From contig JARGFH010000003.1 of the NCBI GenBank assembly GCA_029210695.1, positions 58,931 to 122,930 of the forward strand: 64,000 nt of DNA, read 5' to 3'. A program made the position numbers and the translations under genes. Positions 52,943 through 61,579 of this stretch are shown one piece after another. Numbering within the stretch: the first letter of the stretch is position 1; each line of letters starts with the position of its first letter. The stretch is from Acidimicrobiia bacterium (GTDB lineage Bacteria; Actinomycetota; Acidimicrobiia; Spongiisociales; JAHEDJ01). The notes below the pieces were generated by a model. That model made no database searches. It had not been told where the DNA came from and saw only the letters and a list, made by a program, of their open reading frames with translations.

Positions 52943-53675
52943 AGAGCCGCCTGCCAACTCCAAGGGTCATCACGGTGGCTGTGGTCGCCACCGATCCCAG
53001 GATGAGATACATGATGGCGGCTTGAACCCGCACCGCCTCGATCGGGTCGACCCCCGCCAGGATCAACCCGGTCATTGCGCCTGGCAGGAAGACCAAACCC
53101 ACGGCCCTGGTCGTTTCGATTTGTGGTGTGAGCGCGGTGCGAAGGGCGGAACGGAGATGGCGGCGACTCGCCTGGGAGGACGACTGGCCGAGCGCCAGAC
53201 GAGCCTCGACCTCAGCGCGGTGGTCCCGGAACTCGTCGATCACCCGGCGAGCCGCCAGAACGGTGGCGTTCATGGAGTTACCGATCATCATGCCGGCGAG
53301 CGGGACCAGGGTGCGCCCCTCGAGTGGGAACACCCCGAGTCCGAATATGACCACCAGGGTCACTCCGGCCGCGGCTCCGATAGCCAGCAATCCGAGCGGA
53401 AGGAGCGCCGGTATTTCAGGTGCCCGGCGGCGTACGACAACACCGGCGAACGCCACCATCGCGATGACCCAACCCCACGAAAGGATCAGCGGCTGCTCCG
53501 GATCGATGACGAAGGCCAGGATGGCGCCGACGAACAACAACTGGACGAGGGAGCGAACCGTTGCCCAGATGATGTCTCGTTCGAGCCCGAGACGCTGGCT
53601 CGCAGACATAGCGATCGCTACGACGACCAGGAGCAGAGAGGCGATCAGGCCGACGGTTGTGACGTCTGCGGTCAT
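52890..53675 (-). CDS. fetB: Iron-export ABC permease FetB
   Basis: A 261-residue membrane protein of the UPF0014/FetB family with about seven helices. The conserved region VPLAGMMIGNSMNATVLAARR and the block RTALTPQIETTRAVGLVFLPGAMTGLILAG are diagnostic. With FetA it exports iron and contributes to oxidative-stress resistance in E. coli. It overlaps fetA by 4 nt (53672-53675), and its tail overlaps the opposing MFS gene. Confidence 0.92.
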   Translation of the reverse strand: MTADVTTVGLIASLLLVVVAIAMSASQRLGLERDIIWATVRSLVQLLFVGAILAFVIDPEQPLILSWGWVIAMVAFAGVVVRRRAPEIPALLPLGLLAIGAAAGVTLVVIFGLGVFPLEGRTLVPLAGMMIGNSMNATVLAARRVIDEFRDHRAEVEARLALGQSSSQASRRHLRSALRTALTPQIETTRAVGLVFLPGAMTGLILAGVDPIEAVRVQAAIMYLILGSVATTATVMTLGVGRRLFTADHRLIDLPRPAERS

Positions 53676-54373
53676 GATTGCTGCTCTGCAAGGTAGGCGG
53701 CGATACTCGGATCGGCGGATGCCATCAATCCGGCCGCGGTCCCCTCATAGGCGACCCGTCCATTGACCAGGCAGACAACGTGAGAAGCGATCCGGTTCAT
53801 TTGTGCCGTATCGTGGGTGACCCAGAGGATGGGCATGCCGGCCGCGGCCAAAGCCATCGCCTGATCTTCGATTGTGCGGGTTGCTGCGGGATCCAACGAC
53901 GACGTCGGCTCATCCATCAGCAGCGCCTCCGGACCGGTCGCCAGTGCACGTGCGATGCACATACGCTGGGCTTCCCCGCCGGAGAGCTCATCGGCGGTCC
54001 TGTTGACGAAGGATGGGTCGAGGCCGACTCGTTCCAGCAACCGCGCGGCTGCCGACGCGTCGAGATCAGGGTCGGCTTCTCGCAGATTGTCGAAGACGGT
54101 GCCCGCGAACCGGACCGGCTCTTGAAACACCATGCCGACCGCCCGACGCAGTTCCAGTACCTGTAGGTCGGTGAGCGATCGACCGTGGAAGCGGATCACC
54201 CCTCGGTCGGGGACCTCGAGGCGATTGCACAGTCGTAGCAGCGTGGACTTGCCGGCTCCCGAAGGGCCGACGATCGCCGTCATACCGCCTGAGGAGAGTC
54301 GCAGATCGGCGACCGATAGCCGCCTGGTCCCGTTGGCGCCGCTCATCACCACGTTGTCGAACTCGAACACCAT
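53672..54373 (-). CDS. fetA: Iron-export ABC ATPase FetA
   Basis: A 233-residue ABC ATPase with Walker A GPSGAGKST, MVFQEPVRFAGTVFDNL, signature LSGGEAQR, Walker B ALLMDEPTSSLDP and switch His in VTHDTAQM. The adjacency to FetB and the short RFAGTVFDNLR Q-loop segment support FetA rather than another ATPase. It heads the two-gene operon. Confidence 0.92.
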   Translation of the reverse strand: MVFEFDNVVMSGANGTRRLSVADLRLSSGGMTAIVGPSGAGKSTLLRLCNRLEVPDRGVIRFHGRSLTDLQVLELRRAVGMVFQEPVRFAGTVFDNLREADPDLDASAAARLLERVGLDPSFVNRTADELSGGEAQRMCIARALATGPEALLMDEPTSSLDPAATRTIEDQAMALAAAGMPILWVTHDTAQMNRIASHVVCLVNGRVAYEGTAAGLMASADPSIAAYLAEQQS

Positions 54374-54472
54374 CCCCGCAACGATAGGAGCGCCGGCGCG
54401 ACCGGGGATTCATCGGGGCGGGAACAATCCGGGAATCGTGAGCGTTATGTCAGGCTCATGGAAGGATTGCGC

Positions 54473-54751
54473 ATGTTCGAAAACGACACGCTGGTGGAAA
54501 TCGGCCGGGAATGGCGTGAGCTGGCTGCGTGTGCAGGCCGTGAAGACGATCTCTTTTTCCCCGTCAACGAAGCTGAGAAGTCGTTCGTCAATGCGGCCAA
54601 GGCGGTCTGCGCGGGATGTCCCGTGAAGGCCGACTGCCTCGCCTACGCGATTGAGACCGGCCAGACGGAAGGCATCTGGGGTGGCCTGACTTCGATGGAG
54701 CGGCGGATGGAGCGGCGCCGGTGGGTGGCGGCGCGGCGCAGAGCGAGCTGA
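54473..54751 (+). CDS. WhiB-family iron-sulfur transcription factor
   Basis: A 92-residue WhiB-like protein: four cluster ligands C20, C46, C49 and C55 (C-x25-C-x2-C-x5-C), the turn GIWGG (67-71) and a basic C-terminus (RRMERRRWVAARRR) that contacts DNA. ATG 54473 is preferred because GAAGGA lies 6 nt upstream; ATG 54458 would add five residues. WhiB proteins bind a [4Fe-4S] cluster, interact with the housekeeping sigma factor and occur only in actinobacteria and their phages. The subclass (WhiB1-7) is not clear. Confidence 0.95.
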   Translation: MFENDTLVEIGREWRELAACAGREDDLFFPVNEAEKSFVNAAKAVCAGCPVKADCLAYAIETGQTEGIWGGLTSMERRMERRRWVAARRRAS

Positions 54752-54813
54752 GCCTCCCCGGGGCGGCGAGCCCGGCCTCACTCTTTGTTTCGAAGGACCG
54801 CTGGTTTCTTCTT

Positions 54814-54847
54814 CGATGTTTAGTTACTATGTAGTAACTAAACATCG
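54814..54847. promoter_or_regulatory. Perfect 34-bp palindromic operator of the acyl-CoA dehydrogenase
   Basis: Arms CGATGTTTAGTTACTA and TAGTAACTAAACATCG are fully complementary around a central TG. It ends 10 nt before the start codon and shares the core GTTACTA with the half-site GTTACCA in front of the TetR gene at 56713. Confidence 0.8.
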
Positions 54848-54857
54848 AGGAGCAGCG

Positions 54858-56072
54858 ATGACAGATTTCTCTCTCGAACTCAATGAAGACCAGCTGCAAC
54901 TGCAGAAATGGGTGCACGATTTCGCAGAAGGGGTCGTTCGCCCTGCAGCCGAGGAGTGGGACGAGCGTGAAGAGACGCCCTGGCCCATCATCCAGGAGGC
55001 CGCCAAGATCGGGCTGTACTCGTTTGAGTTCTTCCTCAACGCCTTCGCTGATCCAACCGGGCTTATGATGCCCCTGGTTTCTGAGGAGCTGTTCTGGGGC
55101 GATGCGGGGATTGGCCTGGCGATATTCGGCAGCACCCTGGCCGTCGCCGGAATCACCGCCGTCGGCAGTCCCGATCAAGTCGCCGAATGGGTTCCGCAGT
55201 GCTTTGGCACTCCCGACGATCCGAAACTTGCCGCCTACGCGGTGAGCGAACCCGATGCCGGATCGGACGTGTCGGCGCTCCGGACCCGGGCCGTATTCGA
55301 TGAAGCTGCCGATGAGTGGGTGTTGAACGGAACCAAGACATGGATCACCAACGGCGGTATTGCCGATGTCCACGTTGTGGTGGCCTCGGTTGATCCGGAG
55401 CTGCGCTCCAGGGGACAGGCAACCTTCGTTATTCCGCCGGACACTCCGGGTTTGTCGCAGGGTTCGAAGTTCAAGAAGCACGGAATTCGCGCTTCGCACA
55501 CGGCGGAAGTCGTCCTGGACGACGTTCGCATTCCGGAGCGGATGGTGCTCGGTGGAAAAGAGAAGCTCGACGCCCGACTCGCCAGAGCGCGAGAAGGCAA
55601 GAGCTCCAGAAAGCACGGGGCCATGTCGACGTTCGAGTCGTCGCGCCCGGTTGTCGGAGCCCAGGCGCTCGGTGTAGCGAGGGCCGCATACGAATACGCC
55701 CTGGCCTACGCCAAGGAACGCGTCCAGTTCGGCCGTCCGATCATCATGAACCAGGCAATCGCGTTCAAGCTCGCCGACATGAGAACAGAAATCGATGCGG
55801 CCCGTTTGCTGGTCTGGAGAGCGGCCTGGATGGCGCGCAACGGCAAGCCCTTTGAGGCCGGTGAAGGTTCGATGTCGAAGCTCAAGGCAGGGGAAGTGGC
55901 GGTTCGAACCACTGAGGAGGCGATCCAGATTCTCGGTGGTGCCGGCTATGTGCGGGAGCATCCGGTTGAGCGCTGGGCGCGTGACGCCAAGATATTCACG
56001 ATCTTCGAAGGGACGAGCGAGATCCAGCGGCTGGTGGTGGCTCGTGCGATTTCGGGGATGCGGATCGTGTGA
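54858..56072 (+). CDS. Acyl-CoA dehydrogenase
   Basis: A 404-residue FAD enzyme that oxidises acyl-CoA to enoyl-CoA. Visible are YAVSEPDAGSDVSALRT (FAD/substrate loop), WVLNGTKTWITNGG, the C-terminal AIQILGGAGYVREHPVERWARDAK and the catalytic Glu in FEGTSEIQ (E384). ATG 54858 follows GAGGAG; a longer frame from 54816 would start within the operator palindrome and is not credible. It is followed by a convergent TetR gene, its probable regulator. Confidence 0.94.
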   Translation: MTDFSLELNEDQLQLQKWVHDFAEGVVRPAAEEWDEREETPWPIIQEAAKIGLYSFEFFLNAFADPTGLMMPLVSEELFWGDAGIGLAIFGSTLAVAGITAVGSPDQVAEWVPQCFGTPDDPKLAAYAVSEPDAGSDVSALRTRAVFDEAADEWVLNGTKTWITNGGIADVHVVVASVDPELRSRGQATFVIPPDTPGLSQGSKFKKHGIRASHTAEVVLDDVRIPERMVLGGKEKLDARLARAREGKSSRKHGAMSTFESSRPVVGAQALGVARAAYEYALAYAKERVQFGRPIIMNQAIAFKLADMRTEIDAARLLVWRAAWMARNGKPFEAGEGSMSKLKAGEVAVRTTEEAIQILGGAGYVREHPVERWARDAKIFTIFEGTSEIQRLVVARAISGMRIV

Positions 56073-56119
56073 GCCCGGCGGGGTTTCATCTGCGGCTGAG
56101 AGCCCGATTCAGACGGGTG

Positions 56120-56704
56120 TCAATGCCTCGAGATTCCCCGGAGGCCCGACCAGGCCAGTTCCGCGATCTCCACTGCGAGTAAATCCAGGTCGGTTCTGAG
56201 CTTCCCGGTAGCCCATGCACGGCCGGCCGCCTCTGCGGCTCCGACGATTCCGTACGCAAGCGCACGTTGCTGATCTGCGTCGATGCCCGCCGCAATCAGG
56301 GGAGCGACCAACTCGGCCATGCTGTCTTCGATGCGGCTCATGGCATCCGCCACATCCTGGTCGGTGCGATCTGCCCCTTCGAACAGGAGGAGAAAGGCGG
56401 CCCGATTATCGGCGATGAAGTGGAAGTAGGTGCCGATTCCCACCTCAACTTGCCGGCGTGGAGAATCGGCTCGCGAGGTGCTGTCCGTAATCGCCCTGGC
56501 CATCCGATCGCCGACATCGTCGACGAGGTGGAGGTAGAGGGCGCGTTTTGAGCTGAAATGCTGGTAAAGGACCGGCTTGGTCACGCCGGCAGTGGCGGCG
56601 ATGTCGTCCATTGTCGTGGCGTGATAACCGGCGCCGGAGAAGACCTGCAGAGCAACGTCCAGCAGCTGCTGTCGCCGTTCCTGGGCCGGGAGACGGGTGG
56701 TCAT
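56120..56704 (-). CDS. TetR-family regulator
   Basis: A 194-residue repressor. The N-terminal HTH is RRQQLLDVALQVFSGAGYHATTMDDIAATAGVTKPVLYQHFSSKRALYLHLV, and the C-terminal ligand domain is of the type often linked with acyl-CoA dehydrogenase genes. It converges with the acyl-CoA dehydrogenase gene. The operator-like TACCAACTGGTA lies 11 nt upstream of its start and resembles the centre of the 34-bp palindrome, so both genes may be controlled by it, with an acyl-CoA as likely inducer. Confidence 0.92.
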   Translation of the reverse strand: MTTRLPAQERRQQLLDVALQVFSGAGYHATTMDDIAATAGVTKPVLYQHFSSKRALYLHLVDDVGDRMARAITDSTSRADSPRRQVEVGIGTYFHFIADNRAAFLLLFEGADRTDQDVADAMSRIEDSMAELVAPLIAAGIDADQQRALAYGIVGAAEAAGRAWATGKLRTDLDLLAVEIAELAWSGLRGISRH

Positions 56705-56714
56705 CTGTACACGT

Positions 56715-56726
56715 TACCAACTGGTA
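56715..56726. promoter_or_regulatory. TetR operator-like site
   Basis: TACCA-AC-TGGTA, a 12-bp inverted repeat preceded by GT. The left half GTTACCA matches GTTACTA of the operator at 54814 at six of seven positions. Confidence 0.45.
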
Positions 56727-56763
56727 GGCCGCCTGGGGGCTGGACGACCGTGCCCGGGTTGGC

Positions 56764-57270
56764 GTGACTTTTGGCCCTTGCGGCAGCTGCGAGCCGATGG
56801 TTTGGTTCGATCAGACCGTGTTCATCTACTACTACGTGCAACTCGAACGGCCGCTCGAAGTCATCGAGCCTCGATTTCGATCGTTCTTCTCACGCTTCAG
56901 CTCATGGGCGGAGTCTGCCTATCGGGAGGGCGAAGAGCTGAGGGCCAACATATCGGTCGGGAGCGGACCGGCCACTGTGGCGAAGACCGTTCGGATGCGC
57001 GTCGGCGACCCGGTGGCGGGTCGAGCAGAGACGACGGTTCCGATTGTCTGGGAGGCAACCGGGCCTACGGCGCTCTTTCCGAGAATGGAAGGCAATCTGA
57101 TCATGGCCGGGGTCGGACCCGAGTACACCCAGCTCGCCTTTCGTGGAACATACGCCCCACCGATGGGAGCGCTTGGCCGAGCACTCGACAAGGTCGTCAT
57201 GCATCGCCTCGCTGAGAGCAGCGTCAAGGGATTCGTCGACAGGATCAGCGAAGCCTTGGAGAGAGAGTAG
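56764..57270 (+). CDS. SRPBCC-like hypothetical protein
   Basis: A protein of up to 168 residues. The C-terminal part (GVGPEYTQLAFRGTYAPPMGALGRALDKVVMHRLAESSVKGFVDRI) resembles the terminal helix region of SRPBCC/polyketide-cyclase-type proteins, which bind hydrophobic ligands in a helix-grip fold. GTG 56764 or ATG 56797 are both possible; neither has a clear ribosome site. It starts 60 bp from the divergent TetR gene. The assignment is from pattern only. Confidence 0.6.
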   Translation: MTFGPCGSCEPMVWFDQTVFIYYYVQLERPLEVIEPRFRSFFSRFSSWAESAYREGEELRANISVGSGPATVAKTVRMRVGDPVAGRAETTVPIVWEATGPTALFPRMEGNLIMAGVGPEYTQLAFRGTYAPPMGALGRALDKVVMHRLAESSVKGFVDRISEALERE

Positions 57271-57321
57271 GCAGGCAATCGGCGCCCGACACCGGGCGAG
57301 AGCTGTCGGACGATCGAGAAC

Positions 57322-57987
57322 CTAGGAATCGGAAGCTTCTTGATCCGATTCCCTGAGCGCCTCCAATCGGGCGGCGTAGGCGGCCGCCTCAGCCCGATTG
57401 TTCATCTGCAGCTTGCGCAGGAGATTCGAAACGTAGTTCTTGACGGTCTTCTGGGCCAGATACATCTCTGCTGCGATTTCCCTGTTGGTCTTGCCGTCGG
57501 CGATCCGGGAGAGGATCTTGCGTTCCTGGGGAGACAACTCCGCCAGAAGGGGATCCGATTCCCGCCCGGCGTGCGCTCTCGAGAAGATGCGGTCGCTGAG
57601 TTCGGAATCGAGAAGTGACTCACCGGCGGCTGCCTTGCGCACGGCCGCCAGCAGATCCGAGGATCGCGTTCGTTTGAGAACGAAACCGAGGGCACCGGCG
57701 CCGACGGAGTCAACGAAGGCCTGCTCGTCGGCGAAGGCGGTGAGCATGACGACCTGGATATCGCTCCACTTGGCTCGGATCCGGCGGCAGGCGTCCACCC
57801 CGGATCCATCGGGGAGATTGACGTCGAGGACCACGAGATCGGGTCGGACCTCACCGGCCATCTCGACGGCCCCGGCCGCAGTTTCCGCCTCGGCGACGAC
57901 TTCGATATCCGGTTCGGCCTCGAGGAGGGCGCGCAGGCCGCCGCGCACCAGCGCGTGGTCGTCGGCAAGAAGTACCCGGATCGTCAT
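57322..57987 (-). CDS. NarL/DevR-type response regulator
   Basis: A 221-residue regulator with a receiver domain (LADDHALVRGG, phospho-Asp in VVLDVNLPDGSG, LKRTRSSD) and a LuxR-type HTH (LSPQERKILSRIADGKTNREIAAEMYLAQKTVKNYVSNLLRKL). The MYLAQKTVKNYVSNLL helix is close to the DevR/DosR group of actinobacteria. No histidine kinase gene is adjacent, so it is an orphan here. Signal and targets are unknown. Confidence 0.9.
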   Translation of the reverse strand: MTIRVLLADDHALVRGGLRALLEAEPDIEVVAEAETAAGAVEMAGEVRPDLVVLDVNLPDGSGVDACRRIRAKWSDIQVVMLTAFADEQAFVDSVGAGALGFVLKRTRSSDLLAAVRKAAAGESLLDSELSDRIFSRAHAGRESDPLLAELSPQERKILSRIADGKTNREIAAEMYLAQKTVKNYVSNLLRKLQMNNRAEAAAYAARLEALRESDQEASDS

Positions 57988-58032
57988 CCGCGGCAGGTTA
58001 ACGCATCACGGGCCGAAAGCGGGATCCCCAGG

Positions 58033-58081
58033 TGCCAATTGCCAATTGCCAATCGCCTATGGCCTACTGCCTACTGCCTAC
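58033..58081 (+). repeat. Heptamer tandem repeat, TGCCAAT/TGCCTAC family
   Basis: Seven contiguous units: TGCCAAT three times, CGCCTAT, GGCCTAC, TGCCTAC twice. The last unit contains the stop codon of tnaA (minus strand). It is the cleanest array after 63863. Confidence 0.85.
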
Positions 58082-59460
58082 TTGCCAACTGGCTCAAACC
58101 GCGCCGTGAAGTGGCGGAGCCACGGTGCCTGCTCAACGATCCGGTAACCGCCGATCGAACCGGCCCGCTCGGCAACGGACAACACGACTTCGCCGACGTA
58201 GTCGATGTGGCTCTGCGTGTAGGTGCGGCGGGGTATCGCCAGTCGCACTAGCTCCATCTGAGCCGGCGTCTCGGTTCCGTCGTCGTGCACCGCCCCGAAC
58301 ATCACCGATCCGATCTCGACTCCCCGAACGCCACCATCGCGGTACAACTCGACTGCCAGAGCTTGGGCGGGATACTCCGACGGAGGAATATGCGGAAGGA
58401 AGGCCTTGGCATCGAGGTACACCGCATGTCCACCGGCCGGACGCACGATCGGAACGCCGGCGGCCGCCACCTTGTCTGCGAGGTACTCGGTCGATCGGAT
58501 CCGGTAGCGAAGGTACCGCTCGTCGAGTACCTCTTCGAGGCCTTGCGAGATTGCCTCGAGATCGTATCCGGCCAGTCCTCCGTAGGTTGGGAACCCCTCC
58601 GTGAGGATGAGCAGATTGCGGCAGGCGATTGCCATCGAGGGATCGTTCATCGCCAGGAACCCGCCGATGTTGGCCAGCCCATCCTTCTTGGCGGACATCG
58701 TGCACCCGTCGACGAGCGAGAACATCTCGGCCACGATTTCCCGGGGAGTGTGATCTTCGTATCCGGGCTCGCGCAGCTTGATGAACCAGGCGTTCTCGGC
58801 AAACCGGCACGCATCCAGGAAAAAGGGGATGCCGTAGCGATGACATACCTCTTGCACGGAGCGCAAGTTCTCCATGGAAACGGGTTGCCCGCCTCCGGAG
58901 TTATTGGTCACGGTCACCATTACCAGCGGGATGCGATCGGCGCCGACCTCCGCAATCGTGCGCTCGAGGGCCTCGACGTCCATGTTCCCTTTGAAAGGGT
59001 GGTTCGTCGACGGATCGCGACCCTCGGCGATCACGAGGTCGAGCGCTTCCGCCCCCTGGTATTCGACGTTGGCCCGGGTGGTGTCGAAATGGGTGTTGTT
59101 CGGGACAACATCGCCGGATTTGACCATGACTGAAAACAAGATCCGTTCGGCTGCTCGTCCCTGGTGGGTTGGGATTATTTCCGCGAGTCCGGTGATGCCC
59201 TGGACTGTTTCGAGAAAGCGGTAGAAGGACCTGCTGCCGGCGTACGACTCGTCGCCGACCATCATTCCCGCCCACTGCTTGGCGGACATCGCTCCGGTTC
59301 CTGAATCTGTGAGGAGGTCGATGATGACTTCGTCGGCGTGAAGGCCGAACAAGTTGAAACCGGCTCGCCCCAATGCCTCCTCACGTTCGTCCCTCGTCGG
59401 GAGGTTGATTTCCTGGGTGCTGTGTATGCGGAATGGTTCGATGATGGTTCGGTATGGCAT
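58078..59460 (-). CDS. tnaA: Tryptophanase / beta-eliminating lyase
   Basis: A 460-residue PLP enzyme that splits tryptophan to indole, pyruvate and ammonia (or tyrosine to phenol). Visible blocks are YRTIIEPFRI, IDLLTDSGTGAMS, IPTHQGRAAE, NNSGGGQPVSM, the PLP lysine in MSAKKDG and EGFPTYGGL. The residues GVEIGS match tryptophanase rather than the MERG/Arg of tyrosine phenol-lyase, but other segments (SAKQWAGMM, GGLAGYDLEA) look phenol-lyase-like, so substrate choice is not certain. ATG 59460 begins the family N-terminus. No tnaB permease is near. Confidence 0.88.
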   Translation of the reverse strand: MPYRTIIEPFRIHSTQEINLPTRDEREEALGRAGFNLFGLHADEVIIDLLTDSGTGAMSAKQWAGMMVGDESYAGSRSFYRFLETVQGITGLAEIIPTHQGRAAERILFSVMVKSGDVVPNNTHFDTTRANVEYQGAEALDLVIAEGRDPSTNHPFKGNMDVEALERTIAEVGADRIPLVMVTVTNNSGGGQPVSMENLRSVQEVCHRYGIPFFLDACRFAENAWFIKLREPGYEDHTPREIVAEMFSLVDGCTMSAKKDGLANIGGFLAMNDPSMAIACRNLLILTEGFPTYGGLAGYDLEAISQGLEEVLDERYLRYRIRSTEYLADKVAAAGVPIVRPAGGHAVYLDAKAFLPHIPPSEYPAQALAVELYRDGGVRGVEIGSVMFGAVHDDGTETPAQMELVRLAIPRRTYTQSHIDYVGEVVLSVAERAGSIGGYRIVEQAPWLRHFTARFEPVGK

Positions 59461-59529
59461 GGACCTTCCTCTCTCCTGCGGAGTCTGCCACGATGAATTG
59501 ACCACCGCGACGGTATCCTCGGTGGCGAA

Positions 59530-61002
59530 ATGCCTGTGCGAACTCTTCTTCTAGTCGTCTCGCTGGTGGTTGCGAGCCTGGCCGTTGACGGCGGCGTGGC
59601 CGTAGCCCTCGCCGATCTGGGCCCCGGCGGAACGTTCGTCGATGACGACGGGCATCCGGCGGAGTCCTATATCGAGGCGGCCTTCGCGGCTGGATATCTC
59701 GACGGATGTGATTCTGCCCATCCCGATCGCTTCTGCCCCTCTAGTCGGGCATCGTGGACCGACGTGGACCGTGGGATCGTTCGGGCTATGGGAACCGGGC
59801 GGTCGAGGCTCTCGTGCGGGAGCTCTTTCTGTTCCGCTGTTTCGATTCCGGTTTCAGCGGTTGCGGCGGCACTTGCAGTCCCGCTCCCCGGGCTGGTGAG
59901 CATGCGGCGCGGAGAGGCCCCGATCGATCGGGCCACCCTGGCCGTCATGCTCTCCTCGGCAGCTCACCTCGAGTTGCCTGAGATTCAGGCCAGGAGATCG
60001 TTCAGCATCGCCGCCACCGGGGATATTCTTCCCCACACGCCTCTGATGAGCCAGGCCGCCCGCAACGACGGCGACGGTGGGTTCGACTTCGATCCGATGT
60101 TTGCCGACATCAAACCCATCATCTCCGCCGTTGATCTCGGGCTCTGCCATCTCGAGACGCCTCTGTCGTCGGACAATGCCGCACTCTCGTCGTATCCGGT
60201 CTTCTACTCCCCCCGGGAAGTCGCCGAGGCGGTGGTGGTGGCGGGGTATGACGGCTGTTCGACTGCCTCGAATCATTCATTCGACAAGCGAACGACCGGG
60301 GTCTTGAGCACGCTCGGGGTGATAGACGAGGCCGGGCTCGGTCGTGCCGGCACCACCGACCTCGCCGACGGTCCGTCGTGGTGGATGTACGACGTTGAAG
60401 GGGTGACGGTTGCCCACCTTTCGTATACGTACGGGCTAAACGGATTTCGACTGCCCGCCGATCAACCATGGCTCGTCAACCTGATCGATGAAGAGCAGAT
60501 CATCGCCGACGCCGCCGAGGTCCGTGAGCTGGGGGCTGAGTTCATCGCCGTCAGCCTCCACTGGGGCAACGAGTATCAGCCTTTGCCCAGCAGCTACCAG
60601 CGGGGGATCGCAGAGGCTCTGCTTGCCTCACCGGATGTCGACGTGATTATCGGCCATCACGCCCATGTCGTGCAGGCCGTCGAGAAGATCAACGGGAAGT
60701 TCGTGTTGTACGGTCTCGGCAATCTGGTCTCGAACCAGTTCTTCAGCCTGCCAACCCAGGACGGCGTTATCGCGGTTCTCGACGTGGTCGAGGGAGTCGA
60801 CGGGTTCTCAGTCGCAGAGATCGAGTTTGTGCCAACGAAGGTCGAACGGGGTTCGTACCGGATCGTCCCGATATCGATCGAGCTGGGCACTGAACTCGGC
60901 CAACAGGACCGCATTGCCCTCGAGCAATCCTGGCAGAGGACTCTCGAGGCTCTCTCGGCGCTCGACGAGTCTATCGCCGGCATGGTGGCGCCGATACCGT
61001 GA
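59530..61002 (+). CDS. CapA-like protein with SLH-like N-terminal segment
   Basis: A 490-residue secreted protein: signal segment (1-28), one SLH-like repeat (about 35-90; FVDDDGHPAESYIEAAFAAGYLDGC, then FCPSSRAS), a linker with a second hydrophobic stretch, and a CapA/PgsA metallophosphatase-like domain (about 155-430) with ATGDILPHTP, HLETPLSS, ASNHSFDKRT, SLHWGNEY and GHHAHVVQ. CapA-type enzymes act in poly-gamma-glutamate or related cell-surface polymer synthesis. The SLH-like segment suggests wall anchoring. It starts 69 bp from the divergent tnaA gene. Confidence 0.85.
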   Translation: MPVRTLLLVVSLVVASLAVDGGVAVALADLGPGGTFVDDDGHPAESYIEAAFAAGYLDGCDSAHPDRFCPSSRASWTDVDRGIVRAMGTGRSRLSCGSSFCSAVSIPVSAVAAALAVPLPGLVSMRRGEAPIDRATLAVMLSSAAHLELPEIQARRSFSIAATGDILPHTPLMSQAARNDGDGGFDFDPMFADIKPIISAVDLGLCHLETPLSSDNAALSSYPVFYSPREVAEAVVVAGYDGCSTASNHSFDKRTTGVLSTLGVIDEAGLGRAGTTDLADGPSWWMYDVEGVTVAHLSYTYGLNGFRLPADQPWLVNLIDEEQIIADAAEVRELGAEFIAVSLHWGNEYQPLPSSYQRGIAEALLASPDVDVIIGHHAHVVQAVEKINGKFVLYGLGNLVSNQFFSLPTQDGVIAVLDVVEGVDGFSVAEIEFVPTKVERGSYRIVPISIELGTELGQQDRIALEQSWQRTLEALSALDESIAGMVAPIP

Positions 61003-61082
61003 CAATTGGCCCTTTACCGGGACCGCCTCCGTCTGTCATCGTGGAGGTAGCACTGAGATCGCATCCGCAAAGGAGGTGCACC

Positions 61083-61538
61083 GTGGGCGACAATGAAGCG
61101 CTGAGCGCAGCAGGGAGACATCGAGCTGTTCTGCTTGACGCGGCAGCCGGGCTGGAGTTCGCGATTGCCTCTCCGGTCGGCAGAGGGGTCGCTTGGCGCG
61201 AGCTCGTAGACGGCGAACTGCACCGTCTTCGGGCGGCTCTGGCCGACCACACGAACGCGGTCGAGAGTGACGACGGGCTTCTCGCCGATATCGTGCATCA
61301 GGCACCTCGCCTCTCGAACCTGGTCAAGCTCTTGCGCAAAGATCACCTGGAGATGGACGCCCGGATCGGCGACATCATCCACATGGTGGGAGCCGTCCCG
61401 GTGGATGAACCCGATGAGGCCGGCGATGAAATCCGCATTGCCACATTGGAGTTGCTCGGCAAGCTGAGCCGTCACCGCCAGAAGGGAGCCGACCTCGTCT
61501 ACCGGGCCTTCAACGTCGACATCGGAGGCGTGGATTGA
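61083..61538 (+). CDS. Hemerythrin-like helical protein
   Basis: A 151-residue helical protein. GTG 61083 is set by AAAGGAGG. The spacing of acidic and histidine residues (LRAALADHTNAVES, DIVHQAPRLSN, LLRKDHLEMDARI) fits the HHE cation-binding/hemerythrin pattern, which binds a di-iron site and senses O2 or NO, but some ligands are unclear. No partner gene is close; it is convergent with PPK2. A different helical-bundle family is possible. Confidence 0.55.
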   Translation: MGDNEALSAAGRHRAVLLDAAAGLEFAIASPVGRGVAWRELVDGELHRLRAALADHTNAVESDDGLLADIVHQAPRLSNLVKLLRKDHLEMDARIGDIIHMVGAVPVDEPDEAGDEIRIATLELLGKLSRHRQKGADLVYRAFNVDIGGVD

Positions 61539-61579
61539 CAGGGCCGTGAGTCAACGGCCCTGCGCTTGAAGCTCTCGAC

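Noticed and set aside
54816..54857. Upstream start for acyl-CoA dehydrogenase
   Set aside because: The extra residues would be encoded by the operator palindrome; ATG 54858 has a ribosome site and begins the family N-terminus.
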